Assembly (NCBI GenBank): GCA_937898525.1 | Contig: CALCBC010000060.1 | Span: forward strand, 1 to 21,996 | Source of the DNA: an uncultured Sphingomonadales bacterium | GTDB taxonomy: Bacteria; Pseudomonadota; Alphaproteobacteria; Sphingomonadales; Sphingomonadaceae | Direction: 5' to 3' | DNA: 21,996 nucleotides | Shown here: positions 13,724-21,965 of the stretch, piece after piece | How positions within the stretch are numbered: position 1 is the first letter of the stretch | Layout: every line of letters begins with the position of its first letter | Position numbers and translations under genes: made by a program | Notes under the pieces: model-generated | What the model was told of the DNA's origin: nothing | Database searches by the model: none | What the model saw: only the letters and a program-made list of their open reading frames with translations

Positions 13724-15501
13724 GCGGGCTCGACCTCTTCCCGATCGGCAACTGCCAGGTCAGCGGGCTGGTCGACACGGCCGGCAAGATCGTCTGGGGC
13801 TGCGTGCCGCGGGTCGACGGCGATCCAGTATTTTCCGCCCTGCTCGGCGGAGAGGCGCCAGAGGCGGGATTCTGGTCGGTCGAGATCGAGGATCGTGCGT
13901 CCACCGAGCAAGCCTACCTGCGCAACACCCCGATCCTTTCGACGAAGCACGTCGACGACAGCGGCAACGCGATCGAGGTAATCGACTTCTGTCCCTATTT
14001 CCGGCGCCACGGGCGGACCTACCGGCCCGTTGCCTACGTCCGGATCGTCAGGCCGATCGCAGGCAGCCCGCGAATCCGCGTGCGCCTTCGCCCGACCTGC
14101 GACTGGGGCGGCGAGTGCACCAAAGTGACCGGTGGATCCAATCACCTCCGGTTCGGGCTCGCGGCGATGACGATGCGGCTGACGACCACCGCACCGGTCG
14201 GGCTGATCGCCGAGGAACGGGTGTTCCGGCTCGAGCGCCCGCTACACTTCTTCCTGGGGCCCGACGAGAGCTTCGCGGGCGACCTCGCGGCATCGATCGA
14301 GACGATGCTGACCGAAACGACGCTGGAGTGGCGCGAATGGGTGCGCGGTCTCGCCATCCCGCTCGAATGGCAGGACGCGGTGATCCGCGCGGCGATCACG
14401 CTCAAGCTGTGCCAGCACGAGGAGACCGGCGCGATCGTCGCCGCGCTGACGACCTCGATCCCCGAGCACGCCAACTCGCAGCGCAACTGGGACTACCGCT
14501 ACTGCTGGATCCGCGACGCCTACTACACCGTGCAGGCGCTGAACCGGCTGGGCGCGCTCGACGTGCTCGAAGGCTACCTCGCCTACCTGCGCAACGTGGT
14601 CGACCAGGCGCGGGGCGGCCATGTCCAGCCGCTCTACGGCGTGATGGGCGAAGCCAGGTTGCCGGAGACGACCGCCGGGAAGCTTCCCGGCTATCGCGGC
14701 ATGGGGCCGGTGCGCGTGGGTAACGAGGCCTATTCGCAGGTCCAGCACGACGCCTACGGGCAGATCGTGCTGTCCAACGTGCAGGCGTTCTTCGACCATC
14801 GGCTGTTCCGGATGGCCGGGCTGGAGGATTTCGAGTCGCTCGAGCGCGTCGGCCAGCGCGCCTGGCTGCACCACGACCAGCCCGATGCGGGCTTGTGGGA
14901 ACTGCGTACCCGGCAGAGCGTGCACACCTATTCCTCGGCGATGTGCTGGGCCGCCTGCGACCGGCTCGCGAACGCGGCGCAGGTGCTCGGTCTGCCCGAC
15001 CGGGCCGCCTTCTGGCAGGACCGGGCCGACCGTATCCGCGCGACGATCGAGCGGACCGCCTGGCGTCCGGACAGCCGGCGGCTCTCCGCCACGTTCGGCG
15101 GCGACGACATCGACGCGAGCCTGCTGCAGCTGCTCGAGCTGCGCTTCCTCGCGCCCGACGATCCGCGGTTTCTCGGCACACTGGAAGCGGTCGAAGCCAC
15201 GCTCCGGCGCGGTTCGCACATGCTGCGCTACGCGTCCGAAGACGATTTCGGCCTCCCGGAAACCGCATTCACGTTCTGCACGTTCTGGCTGATCGAAGCC
15301 CTGCATTTCACCGGACGCGGTGACGAAGCCAGGGCGTTGTTCGACGAAATGCTCGCCCGTCGCAGCGTGGCGGGCCTGCTGTCGGAAGACATCGACCCCG
15401 TCAGCGGGGAATTGTGGGGCAATTACCCCCAGACCTATTCGCTGGTCGGCCTGATCAACTGCGCCGTCCTGCTGAGCAAGCCGTGGAGCGCAATCCGATG
15501 A
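13720..15501 (+). CDS. Glycoside hydrolase family 15 (glucoamylase/trehalase-like)
   Basis: GH15 enzymes are inverting exo-acting alpha-glucosidases; the bacterial branch includes glucoamylases, glucodextranases and mycobacterial-type trehalases. The 593-residue protein has an N-terminal beta-rich domain (PIGNCQVSGLVDTAGKIVW) and an (alpha/alpha)6 barrel with NWDYRYCWIRDA at 256-267. GLWELR contains the probable general acid Glu394. The segment LLSEDIDPVSGELWGNYPQTYS near the C-terminus should hold the base. There is no signal peptide, so it acts in the cytoplasm. It overlaps otsB and otsA by four bases each, making a trehalose-related substrate (trehalase) plausible, though an alpha-glucan substrate cannot be excluded. 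Confidence 0.9.
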   Translation: MSGLDLFPIGNCQVSGLVDTAGKIVWGCVPRVDGDPVFSALLGGEAPEAGFWSVEIEDRASTEQAYLRNTPILSTKHVDDSGNAIEVIDFCPYFRRHGRTYRPVAYVRIVRPIAGSPRIRVRLRPTCDWGGECTKVTGGSNHLRFGLAAMTMRLTTTAPVGLIAEERVFRLERPLHFFLGPDESFAGDLAASIETMLTETTLEWREWVRGLAIPLEWQDAVIRAAITLKLCQHEETGAIVAALTTSIPEHANSQRNWDYRYCWIRDAYYTVQALNRLGALDVLEGYLAYLRNVVDQARGGHVQPLYGVMGEARLPETTAGKLPGYRGMGPVRVGNEAYSQVQHDAYGQIVLSNVQAFFDHRLFRMAGLEDFESLERVGQRAWLHHDQPDAGLWELRTRQSVHTYSSAMCWAACDRLANAAQVLGLPDRAAFWQDRADRIRATIERTAWRPDSRRLSATFGGDDIDASLLQLLELRFLAPDDPRFLGTLEAVEATLRRGSHMLRYASEDDFGLPETAFTFCTFWLIEALHFTGRGDEARALFDEMLARRSVAGLLSEDIDPVSGELWGNYPQTYSLVGLINCAVLLSKPWSAIR

Positions 15502-16883
15502 GTCGCCTGATCGTCATATCCAACCGGGTTTCCGCCGTCACGGAAGGCGAACCGGGGGCGCAGGGCGGACTGTCAGTGGCCCTGACGGCCGCCTTGCGCG
15601 AGATGGGCGGGATCTGGTTCGGGTGGTCGGGCGAGCTGACCGACGAGTTCACCGGCCAGATCACGTTCGCCCGGACCGACGGGGTCACGACAGCCACGGT
15701 CGATCTCGAGGAGCAGGACGTCGAGGAATACTACAACGGCTACGCCAACCGCACGCTGTGGCCGCTGTTCCACTACCGGATCGACCTCGCCGAGTTCGAG
15801 CGCGATTTCGCCGACGGATACCGCCGCGCCAACGAGCGGTTCGCCGACACCGTGCAGCCGTTGATCGAGCCCGACGACGCCGTGTGGGTGCAGGACTATC
15901 ACATGATCCCGCTCGGCGCGGAGCTGCGCAAGCGCGGTATCGACAACCGCATGGGATTCTTCCTCCACACGCCGTGGCCGCCGCGCCGGCTGCTTTCCAC
16001 GCTGCCCGAGGCGAAGGAACTCGTCGGGGCCATGGCGGCTTACGACGTAGTCGGTTTCCACACCGACGAATGGCTGCAGTCCTTCCGCGATTTCGCCGTG
16101 TTCGAGATGAATGCGCGGATCGAGGGCGACACGCTCCATATCGGCAGGCGCAGCGTGCGGATGATCGTCTGCCCGATCGGGATCGACGCGTCCGAATTCC
16201 GCACGCTGTCGCAGAGCGACACGGCCCGCGAGACGTACGAGCGGATGATCCGCAGCGCCAACGGGCGATCGATGATCGTCGGCGTTGACCGGCTCGACTA
16301 TTCGAAGGGGCTCGAGGAGCGCTTCCTCGGCTACGAGCGGTTCCTCGTCGAGCATCCCGAGGAGCGCAACGAGGTGTTCCTGCTGCAGATCGCCCCGCCC
16401 TCGCGCGCGGCGGTCGACAGCTACCAGCGCATCCGCGCGACGCTCGAAAAGCTCGCCGGTCACATCAACGGTGCCCACGCCGATCTCGACTGGGTGCCGA
16501 TCCGCTACGTCAACCAGGGCTATCCGCGCGACGTGCTGGCCGGCGTGTTCCGCGCGAGCCGGATCGGGCTGGTGACGCCGCTGCGCGACGGAATGAACCT
16601 CGTCGCCAAGGAATACGTGGCGGCGCAGGACCCGGAGGATCCGGGCGTGCTGATCCTGTCGCGTTTCACCGGCGCCGCCAATCAGATGACCGAAGCCCTG
16701 CTGGTCAACCCGCACAGCGCCGAGGAGATCTCGGACGCGATCCGCCAGGCCCTGCAGATGCCGAAAGCCGAGCGCATCCGCCGCTGGACCGCGTTGATGG
16801 ACGGGGTCCAGAAGGAGGACGTGATCTGGTGGCGCCGCAAGTTCACCGACGCGCTGCTGCGCGAGACGGTCGACGCGTCCTGA
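15498..16883 (+). CDS. otsA: Trehalose-6-phosphate synthase
   Basis: OtsA (glycosyltransferase family 20) makes trehalose-6-phosphate from a nucleotide-glucose and glucose-6-phosphate. The 461-residue protein has ISNRV at the N-terminus, QGGLSVAL near 22-29, VQDYHMIPL, GFFLHTPWPP, VDRLDYSKGLEER and LRDGMNLVAKEYVAAQ, covering acceptor and donor sites. I chose the ATG at 15498 because it overlaps the GH15 stop (ATGA) and gives the family's usual start; an upstream in-frame start at 15414 lies within the GH15 gene. It is last in the unit. The small gene on the other strand ends 15 bases beyond, leaving almost no room for a terminator. Confidence 0.96.
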   Translation: MSRLIVISNRVSAVTEGEPGAQGGLSVALTAALREMGGIWFGWSGELTDEFTGQITFARTDGVTTATVDLEEQDVEEYYNGYANRTLWPLFHYRIDLAEFERDFADGYRRANERFADTVQPLIEPDDAVWVQDYHMIPLGAELRKRGIDNRMGFFLHTPWPPRRLLSTLPEAKELVGAMAAYDVVGFHTDEWLQSFRDFAVFEMNARIEGDTLHIGRRSVRMIVCPIGIDASEFRTLSQSDTARETYERMIRSANGRSMIVGVDRLDYSKGLEERFLGYERFLVEHPEERNEVFLLQIAPPSRAAVDSYQRIRATLEKLAGHINGAHADLDWVPIRYVNQGYPRDVLAGVFRASRIGLVTPLRDGMNLVAKEYVAAQDPEDPGVLILSRFTGAANQMTEALLVNPHSAEEISDAIRQALQMPKAERIRRWTALMDGVQKEDVIWWRRKFTDALLRETVDAS

Positions 16884-16898
16884 AGCGGACGGCAGCGC

Positions 16899-17042
16899 TC
16901 AGCGGGCGGCGACCTGCCATTCGTCCTTGACGCGCGTGAGACGGGATTCGCACAACCAGCAACGGCAGGTCCAGTGGCCCTCGTGGCGACGAAGGCTGGG
17001 CAGACCCGGCCAGTGACCGAACAGGTCGCAGAAGAGTTTCAT
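16899..17042 (-). CDS. Small Cys-rich protein, possible zinc-binding
   Basis: A 47-residue product starts MKLFCDLFGHWPG and contains CRCWLCESRL. A cysteine and a histidine near the start and three cysteines in CxCxxC could bind zinc. The opening resembles small phage-type proteins of the DUF1660 kind (short, MKxLCxLFGH then CxxC), but this is a loose resemblance. The ATG at 17042 has AGGAG about nine bases upstream, which supports a real gene; a longer frame to 17225 crosses the response regulator promoter and start. It is divergent from that regulator, so the roughly 136 bases between hold both promoters, and the gene could be a target of the regulator. Confidence 0.6.
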   Translation of the reverse strand: MKLFCDLFGHWPGLPSLRRHEGHWTCRCWLCESRLTRVKDEWQVAAR

Positions 17043-17135
17043 GCCCGGTCTCCTCGCTGCGAAGTACCGACCGAACGCGCTAACGCCCCGAGGTTGCACG
17101 CGGGTGGCGAGAACATTTGATTCCAGCCATGTTGC

Positions 17136-17155
17136 GCCGGACGGTTCAATCCGGC
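17136..17155 (+). promoter_or_regulatory. Small inverted repeat before the response regulator
   Basis: GCCGGA and TCCGGC are separated by eight bases, ending about 24 bases before the regulator start. It could be a leader hairpin or an operator half-site pair for autoregulation. I see no repeated OmpR-type direct repeat to confirm the latter. Confidence 0.25.
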
Positions 17156-17178
17156 CCGCAGAATGGACAGGAGGGCGC

Positions 17179-17859
17179 GTGCACATTCTCCTGGTCGAGG
17201 ACGACGAGCGCATTTCGGGCTTCATCGCGCGGGCGCTGCGCGAAGAGGGGCACGTCGTCGACGTGGCTGCAGACGGAAAGACCGGGCTGACCCGCGCAGC
17301 GTCCGAAAGCTACGACGTCATCGTGCTCGATCGCATGCTGCCGCTGCTCGACGGGCTCAAGGTGCTCCAGGCCCTGCGGGCGATGGACGATCACACCCCG
17401 GTGCTGATCCTCAGCGCGCTCGGCGATTCGGACGAACGCGTCCGCGGGCTCCGGGCAGGAGGAGACGACTACCTCGCCAAACCGTTTGCGCTCGACGAGC
17501 TGGTCGCGCGCGTCGAGGTGCTCGGACGCCGGCGGAGTCAGCTGGCGCTGCCCGCGCGCCTGGCCTTTGGCGATGTCGTCATCGATCCGGTCGCGCGCGT
17601 GGTCTCTCGCGGCGGCAAGCGGATCGAGCTGACCAACCGCGAGTTTCGCATCCTCGAATACCTCGCGCGCAACGCCGGCCGCGTGGTCACGCGCTCGATG
17701 CTGCTCGAACACGTGTGGGACTACAATTTTGATCCGCAGACCAACATCATCGACCAGCACGTCAGCCGCCTGCGCCAGAAGCTCGACCGGCTCGGGAGCG
17801 AACCGCTGATCGAGACCGTTCGCGGGGCCGGGTATTCGATTCGTCAGCCGGCCTCGTGA
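17179..17859 (+). CDS. OmpR-family response regulator
   Basis: This is a DNA-binding transcription regulator controlled by phosphorylation. The receiver domain (1-115) has the acidic pair in VEDDE (7-10), phospho-acceptor Asp51 (IVLDRMLP), Ser79 and Lys101 (LAKPF). A winged-helix domain (about 125-222) follows, with LTNREFRILEYLARN, DPQTNIIDQHVSRLRQKL and TVRGAGY. The product is 226 residues, normal for the family. I chose the GTG at 17179 because AGGAGG at 17169-17174 lies four bases upstream and the receiver begins at once; a longer frame from 17041 has no such support. The overlapping histidine kinase is its partner. The regulated genes are unknown. Confidence 0.94.
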   Translation: MHILLVEDDERISGFIARALREEGHVVDVAADGKTGLTRAASESYDVIVLDRMLPLLDGLKVLQALRAMDDHTPVLILSALGDSDERVRGLRAGGDDYLAKPFALDELVARVEVLGRRRSQLALPARLAFGDVVIDPVARVVSRGGKRIELTNREFRILEYLARNAGRVVTRSMLLEHVWDYNFDPQTNIIDQHVSRLRQKLDRLGSEPLIETVRGAGYSIRQPAS

Positions 17860-19202
17860 CCCTGCTTCGCAGCCTCTCGTTCCGCCTCGTGGTGCTCTAC
17901 CTCGCGGTCTTCGCCGCATCCGCCGCGACGATCGGCGGGTTCCTCTACTGGGTCGAGATCGCTCGGCCGCTCGCCGAGGTTCGCAGCGGAATCAGGGCCG
18001 AGGCCGAGGCCCTCGACGAGGTCTATCGGCGCGAAGGACCGGGCGGTCTTGCCGCGGCGCTGGAGCGACGCGCCGCGCGCAACGCCCCACGCGCGCCCTA
18101 TCACGCCCTGCTCGACGCGAGCGGCGAAGCGGTGACGGCGAACCTGCCGAGCTGGCCCGGCACTTTCGTGCCCGGGTGGAAGCGGATCGAGGCCGACGTC
18201 GCGCGCGAAGGCGACGAGGACGAGTACGAAGCGCTGGTCCTCGACCGGCGCCTTCCGGGCGGGGAGCGCCTGCTCCTCGGCCGCGACGTCGATGACATCG
18301 ACGAGCTGCAGGAGCGGGTCGGCGATACGATGCTGTGGATCGTCCCTGCGCTGCTGATCCTCGGCACGCTCGGCGGGGCGCTGATGAGCCGCGTGATCGG
18401 GAAACGGCTCGAAGCGATTTCGGACGCCGCGCTAGCGGTGATCGACGGCGACCTGTCCAGCCGGATCGAGATGCGCGGCGCGAGCGACGACTTCGACCGG
18501 CTCGCCGCCACGCTCAACCTGATGCTCGAGCGGCTCGAGCGCTCGCTCGAAGCGGTTCGTCGGGTGTCGGACAGTGTCGCGCACGAACTGCGGACGCCGG
18601 TCGCGCGCCTGCAGACGACCCTCGCCGAGTTCCGCGACCGGCCGGAACGCGAGGGGATTTCCGAGGCGCTTGCCGAGGCCAGACGGCTCCAGGCCGCAAT
18701 CGATGCCGTGCTGCGCATCTCGCGGATCGAGGCCGGCCGGCACGAGATCGTGCGACGACCGGTCCCGCTATCCGAGCTGCTGGGCGACGTGGCCGAGTAC
18801 TACCAGCCCGAGGCCGAGGCGCGGGACCAGGTACTCGAGACCGATATCGCCCCCGCGCTCACCGTCGAAGGCGATCGCGACCTGCTGTTCCAGGGCTTCG
18901 CCAATCTGCTCGACAATGCGGTCAAGTTCACGCCGTCCGGGGGTAGGATCGCTCTGTCGGCGGCGGCGGAGGGCGCCTTGGTGCGGATCGAGGTGCGGGA
19001 CAGCGGCCCGGGAATCGCACCCGAATATCTCGGCCGCATGACCGAACGGTTCTTTCGCGCGCCCGGCGCAGAAGGCGTCGGGGGACTCGGGCTCGGACTG
19101 TCACTGGTGGCCGCGATCGCGGGGGCACACGGCTCGCGGCTCGCTTTCGCCAGCGACGCCGGCCTGCGGGTGACCTGGCGGCTGCCCCGCGCGAACGCCT
19201 GA
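17856..19202 (+). CDS. Membrane sensor histidine kinase
   Basis: This is the partner kinase of the overlapping response regulator. The 448-residue protein has two membrane segments (about 8-31 and 159-181) around a periplasmic sensor region of about 125 residues with no recognisable fold. A HAMP linker follows (about 180-235), then the phospho-acceptor His243 in SVAHELRTP, and the ATPase motifs: N box at about 350 (NLLDNAVKF), G1 at 382 (DSGPGI) and G2 (GLGLGLSLV). The GTG at 17856 overlaps the regulator stop (GTGA), so the two are translationally linked. The sensed signal cannot be read from sequence. Its stop lies three bases from that of the gene on the opposite strand. Confidence 0.94.
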   Translation: MTLLRSLSFRLVVLYLAVFAASAATIGGFLYWVEIARPLAEVRSGIRAEAEALDEVYRREGPGGLAAALERRAARNAPRAPYHALLDASGEAVTANLPSWPGTFVPGWKRIEADVAREGDEDEYEALVLDRRLPGGERLLLGRDVDDIDELQERVGDTMLWIVPALLILGTLGGALMSRVIGKRLEAISDAALAVIDGDLSSRIEMRGASDDFDRLAATLNLMLERLERSLEAVRRVSDSVAHELRTPVARLQTTLAEFRDRPEREGISEALAEARRLQAAIDAVLRISRIEAGRHEIVRRPVPLSELLGDVAEYYQPEAEARDQVLETDIAPALTVEGDRDLLFQGFANLLDNAVKFTPSGGRIALSAAAEGALVRIEVRDSGPGIAPEYLGRMTERFFRAPGAEGVGGLGLGLSLVAAIAGAHGSRLAFASDAGLRVTWRLPRANA

Positions 19203-19205
19203 GCG

Positions 19206-20198
19206 CTATTCGAACACCTCCAGCCCGTCGCCGCCGTCGCCGCTGGGCAGCCGTCGCAGGACCTTGCCACTGGCGAAATCGATCTCCGCAACCGTTTGGG
19301 TTGCGGTCTCGGCAGCGTAGAGCCGCTCCCCGTCGTCGCTGAACACGAGTGTCACCTGCTGGCGGCCCTGGTCGCCCGAAACCGGCACCGAACGGGCGAC
19401 GGTACTGGTCCCGGCGTCGATCACCGTCAGTCCGCCCTCCCCGGAGTTCGAACTGACCACCCAGCCGCCTTCGGGGTGCGCGGCGACGCGGATCGGAACC
19501 GGGCCCGTCGCGATTTCCACCTCGACCTCGAGCGTGTCCGGATCGAGGCGATAGACCTTGGCGGCCCGATTCGCTCCGACCCACAGCGCCGAGCGATCGG
19601 GCGTGAGGGCGATGCCCTCGGTCTGGCCGCCGAGCACCTTGCGCCCGGCCTCGCGGCCGGCGGCGAGGTCGTAGCGCACGACCGTACCAGTCGGGATGAT
19701 CGTGCCCCAGGCAAACGCGCCCGCCTCGTCCACGACGACCATGTGCGGGCCCGGTGGCTCGCCGCCGCCGATTTCCCGCACTCGCGGGCTGTCGCTGAGC
19801 GGCGCCTCGACGGCGAAGATCGATCCCCGCCCCTCCGCGCTGGCGAACAGCGTGCCGTTCGCGTGCCAGACGACCCCATGCGGCCGGGCGTCTTCGGCCA
19901 GCTCGATGCGCTTGACCGCCACGAGATCGGAGGTGCGGAGAATCTCGAGCTCCTGCCCGCTGTAGCAGGCAAGGGCGACATGCGTGCGGTCGGGCGAGAC
20001 GGCCAGCTCGTGCGGGTTGGCGCAGGTGGCCACCTCATGGGTCTTCTCGCCGGTCGAGAGGTCGACCCGGACGAGCGTGTTCGCGCGCTTGTTGGCAACC
20101 AGCATCGTGCCGGCGACGGCATCGGCGGCCTGGACGGCGGGGGGAGCGGTGCAGGCGGTGGCGAGCAGGGCGGCGGCAGCGATCGGACGGACGATCAT
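19206..20198 (-). CDS. Exported beta-propeller protein (YVTN/YncE-like)
   Basis: This is a 330-residue protein with an export signal (MIVRPIAAAALLATACTAPP, then AVQA). The cysteine lacks a perfect lipobox because Ala rather than Leu is at the -3 position, so it may be a soluble periplasmic protein or a lipoprotein. The mature part consists of repeated blades with patterns such as LVANKRANTLVRVDLSTGEK, PHELAVSPDRTHVAL, GIALTPDRSALWVGAN and LVFSDDGERLYAAET, typical of seven-bladed YVTN/cytochrome d1-like propellers. These serve varied roles and none can be assigned here. The ATG at 20198 has GGGAG six bases upstream and places the signal peptide at the start; a frame to 20279 is longer but would bury it. 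Confidence 0.82.
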   Translation of the reverse strand: MIVRPIAAAALLATACTAPPAVQAADAVAGTMLVANKRANTLVRVDLSTGEKTHEVATCANPHELAVSPDRTHVALACYSGQELEILRTSDLVAVKRIELAEDARPHGVVWHANGTLFASAEGRGSIFAVEAPLSDSPRVREIGGGEPPGPHMVVVDEAGAFAWGTIIPTGTVVRYDLAAGREAGRKVLGGQTEGIALTPDRSALWVGANRAAKVYRLDPDTLEVEVEIATGPVPIRVAAHPEGGWVVSSNSGEGGLTVIDAGTSTVARSVPVSGDQGRQQVTLVFSDDGERLYAAETATQTVAEIDFASGKVLRRLPSGDGGDGLEVFE

Positions 20199-20278
20199 CA
20201 CGGTCTCCCTCGTCGAACAGCGGCTCAGGCTTACCGCATGGACTTTGAGTTGTCGTCTTTTCCGAGTTAGGTGTGGCA

Positions 20279-21715
20279 ATGGATTCCCGAACGATCATTG
20301 CCGAACTCGCCGCGATCTACGACGCGGCGATCGACCGCCTTCGCTCCGACATCACCGCCTACGCCCGCACGAGGGAAACACCGCCGCCCGAGCGGCGGCA
20401 CGACGGTTCCTACTGTTACCCGGAACTGCGCGTACGCTTCCTCGGCGGAAGCTCGTCGGGCGACCGCTCGCGCGCCTTCGCCCGGCTGCACAGGCCAGGA
20501 ACCTATGCGACAACAGTCACCCGTCCCGCCCTCTACGCCGACTACCTGACCGAACAGCTTGGCCTGCTGCAGTCCGATTACGACGTGGAAATCGACTGCG
20601 GGCCCTCGCGGCAGGAAATACCCTTCCCCTATGTGCTCGACGCCGAACGCGGCGCGGCCATGCTCGGCGTGACGCCCGCCGAGCTGGCCCGGCACTTCCC
20701 GACAACCGAACTGGCGCTGATCGGCGACGAACTGGCCGACGGATTCGATTTCGGCGCGCCGGGCAAGGCCAATCCCCTGTCGCTGTTCGACGGCCTGCGA
20801 ACCGACTTCTCGCTCGCCCGGCTCGCGCACTACACCGGCACGGCGCCCGAGGATTTCCAGCGCTTCGTGCTGTTCACCAATTACCATCGCTACATCGACG
20901 AGTTCGTCGACTGGGGCGCGCGGCAGATCAGCCAGGGCAGCTACACCGCGCTGTCGGGCGCTGGCGGCCTCTATCTCGACCGCCCGACCGAGAACGCCCA
21001 CGTGCAGCTCAGCGAGACCACCTGGCGGCGGCATCAGATGCCCGCCTATCACCTGATGGCCGAGGACCGGATGGGCATCACGCTGGTCAACATCGGCGTC
21101 GGGCCGTCGAACGCCAAGACGATCACCGACCACCTTGCCGTGCTGCGCCCCGAGGCCTGGCTGATGATCGGCCACTGCGGCGGCCTGCGCCCGACGCAGA
21201 AGATTGGCGACTTCGTGCTCGCGCACGCCTACCTGCGCGACGACCACGTGCTCGACGACGTGCTGCCACCGGAAATTCCGCTGCCGGCGATTGCCGAGGT
21301 CCAGCAGGCGCTCGCAGCGGCCGCCGAAGAGGTGGCCGGCGTGCAGGGCTCGGATCTCAAGCAGCGCATGCGCACCGGCACAGTGGTCACCACAGACGAC
21401 CGCAACTGGGAGTTGCGCCTCTCGCACACCGCGCGGCGCCTGTCGCAAAGCCGCGCCGTGGCGATCGAGATGGAGAGCGCGACGGTGGCTGCGCAGGGCT
21501 ATCGCTTCCGGGTACCCTACGGCACCCTGCTGTGCGTGTCGGACAAGCCCCTGCACGGCGAAATCAAGCTGCCGGGGCAGGCCAACCACTTCTACGAGCA
21601 GGCTATTGCCGCGCACCTGCAGATCGGCATCCGCGCCTGCGAGCTGCTGCGCGCCGAAGGGCCGCGGCTGCACAGCCGGAAGCTGCGCGCATTCAACGAA
21701 CCGCCGTTTCGGTGA
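20279..21715 (+). CDS. amn: AMP nucleosidase
   Basis: AMP nucleosidase hydrolyses AMP to adenine and ribose-5-phosphate and helps set adenylate levels. The 478-residue protein has the usual two-part build: an N-terminal AMN-specific domain (about 1-170) and a C-terminal nucleoside-phosphorylase-like domain. The latter includes GVGPSNAKTITDHLAVLRP, MIGHCGGLRPTQKIGDFVLA, VVTTDDRNWEL and AIEMESAT, where the glutamate pair binds ribose. LSGAGGLYLDRPTENAHVQL is also typical of Amn. I prefer the ATG at 20279; a GTG two codons upstream is possible, and the ribosome site is weak for both. It is divergent from the beta-propeller gene, with 80 bases between. Confidence 0.95.
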   Translation: MDSRTIIAELAAIYDAAIDRLRSDITAYARTRETPPPERRHDGSYCYPELRVRFLGGSSSGDRSRAFARLHRPGTYATTVTRPALYADYLTEQLGLLQSDYDVEIDCGPSRQEIPFPYVLDAERGAAMLGVTPAELARHFPTTELALIGDELADGFDFGAPGKANPLSLFDGLRTDFSLARLAHYTGTAPEDFQRFVLFTNYHRYIDEFVDWGARQISQGSYTALSGAGGLYLDRPTENAHVQLSETTWRRHQMPAYHLMAEDRMGITLVNIGVGPSNAKTITDHLAVLRPEAWLMIGHCGGLRPTQKIGDFVLAHAYLRDDHVLDDVLPPEIPLPAIAEVQQALAAAAEEVAGVQGSDLKQRMRTGTVVTTDDRNWELRLSHTARRLSQSRAVAIEMESATVAAQGYRFRVPYGTLLCVSDKPLHGEIKLPGQANHFYEQAIAAHLQIGIRACELLRAEGPRLHSRKLRAFNEPPFR

Positions 21716-21810
21716 CACGGGAGGCGCGCCGAGCGGCGGTGTGCCGCCATGCATGATCCCGGCGGGGAACATTCGGGTCGGCGAGGCCGACGTCCTCGCG
21801 AGGGCGTACG

Positions 21811-21930
21811 CTAGAGCTGTACGGCGAGGAGAACCCCGGCCAAGGCCCAAACGGCTATGACGCCGATCTTGCCCCAACGGATCAGCTGCTGCTGGCGCCG
21901 GGCCATCCGTCGGCGCCCTTCGTCACTCAT
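21811..21930 (-). CDS. Small single-pass membrane protein
   Basis: A 39-residue product starts MSDEGRRRMARRQQQLIRWG and continues with one hydrophobic segment (IGVIAVWALAGVLLAV) almost to the C-terminus. The strongly basic N-terminus predicts an inside N-terminus in the inner membrane. I do not recognise a named family. The ATG at 21930 has a poor ribosome site. A GTG at 21945 in the same frame gives 44 residues, and an upstream 12-codon frame (21927-21965) ends overlapping this ATG (ATGA), so translation may be coupled. It converges with amn. The 21716-21810 gap holds only a weak 6-bp hairpin (21777-21791). Confidence 0.6.
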   Translation of the reverse strand: MSDEGRRRMARRQQQLIRWGKIGVIAVWALAGVLLAVQL

Positions 21931-21965
21931 CGGTATTCTGGCCACTGCTGCCCCCGTCCAGTCAT
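21927..21965 (-). other. Possible 12-codon leader frame upstream of the small membrane protein
   Basis: The ATG at 21965 follows GGGGGGAG (21975-21968) by two bases and opens a frame of 12 codons (MTGRGQQWPEYR). Its TGA overlaps the ATG of the next gene in an ATGA. The ribosome-site spacing is short. It may be a real mini-cistron that feeds ribosomes to the membrane protein gene, or chance. Confidence 0.3.

Noticed and set aside
20140..20198. Lipoprotein signal in the beta-propeller protein
   Set aside because: The LATAC sequence lacks the usual Leu/Val/Ile at the -3 position, so I do not call a lipoprotein, only an export signal.
19984..21756. A 590-codon plus-strand frame overlapping amn
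   Set aside because: Its composition is Arg-rich and it recognisably shadows the AMP nucleosidase frame; it also begins inside the beta-propeller gene on the other strand.
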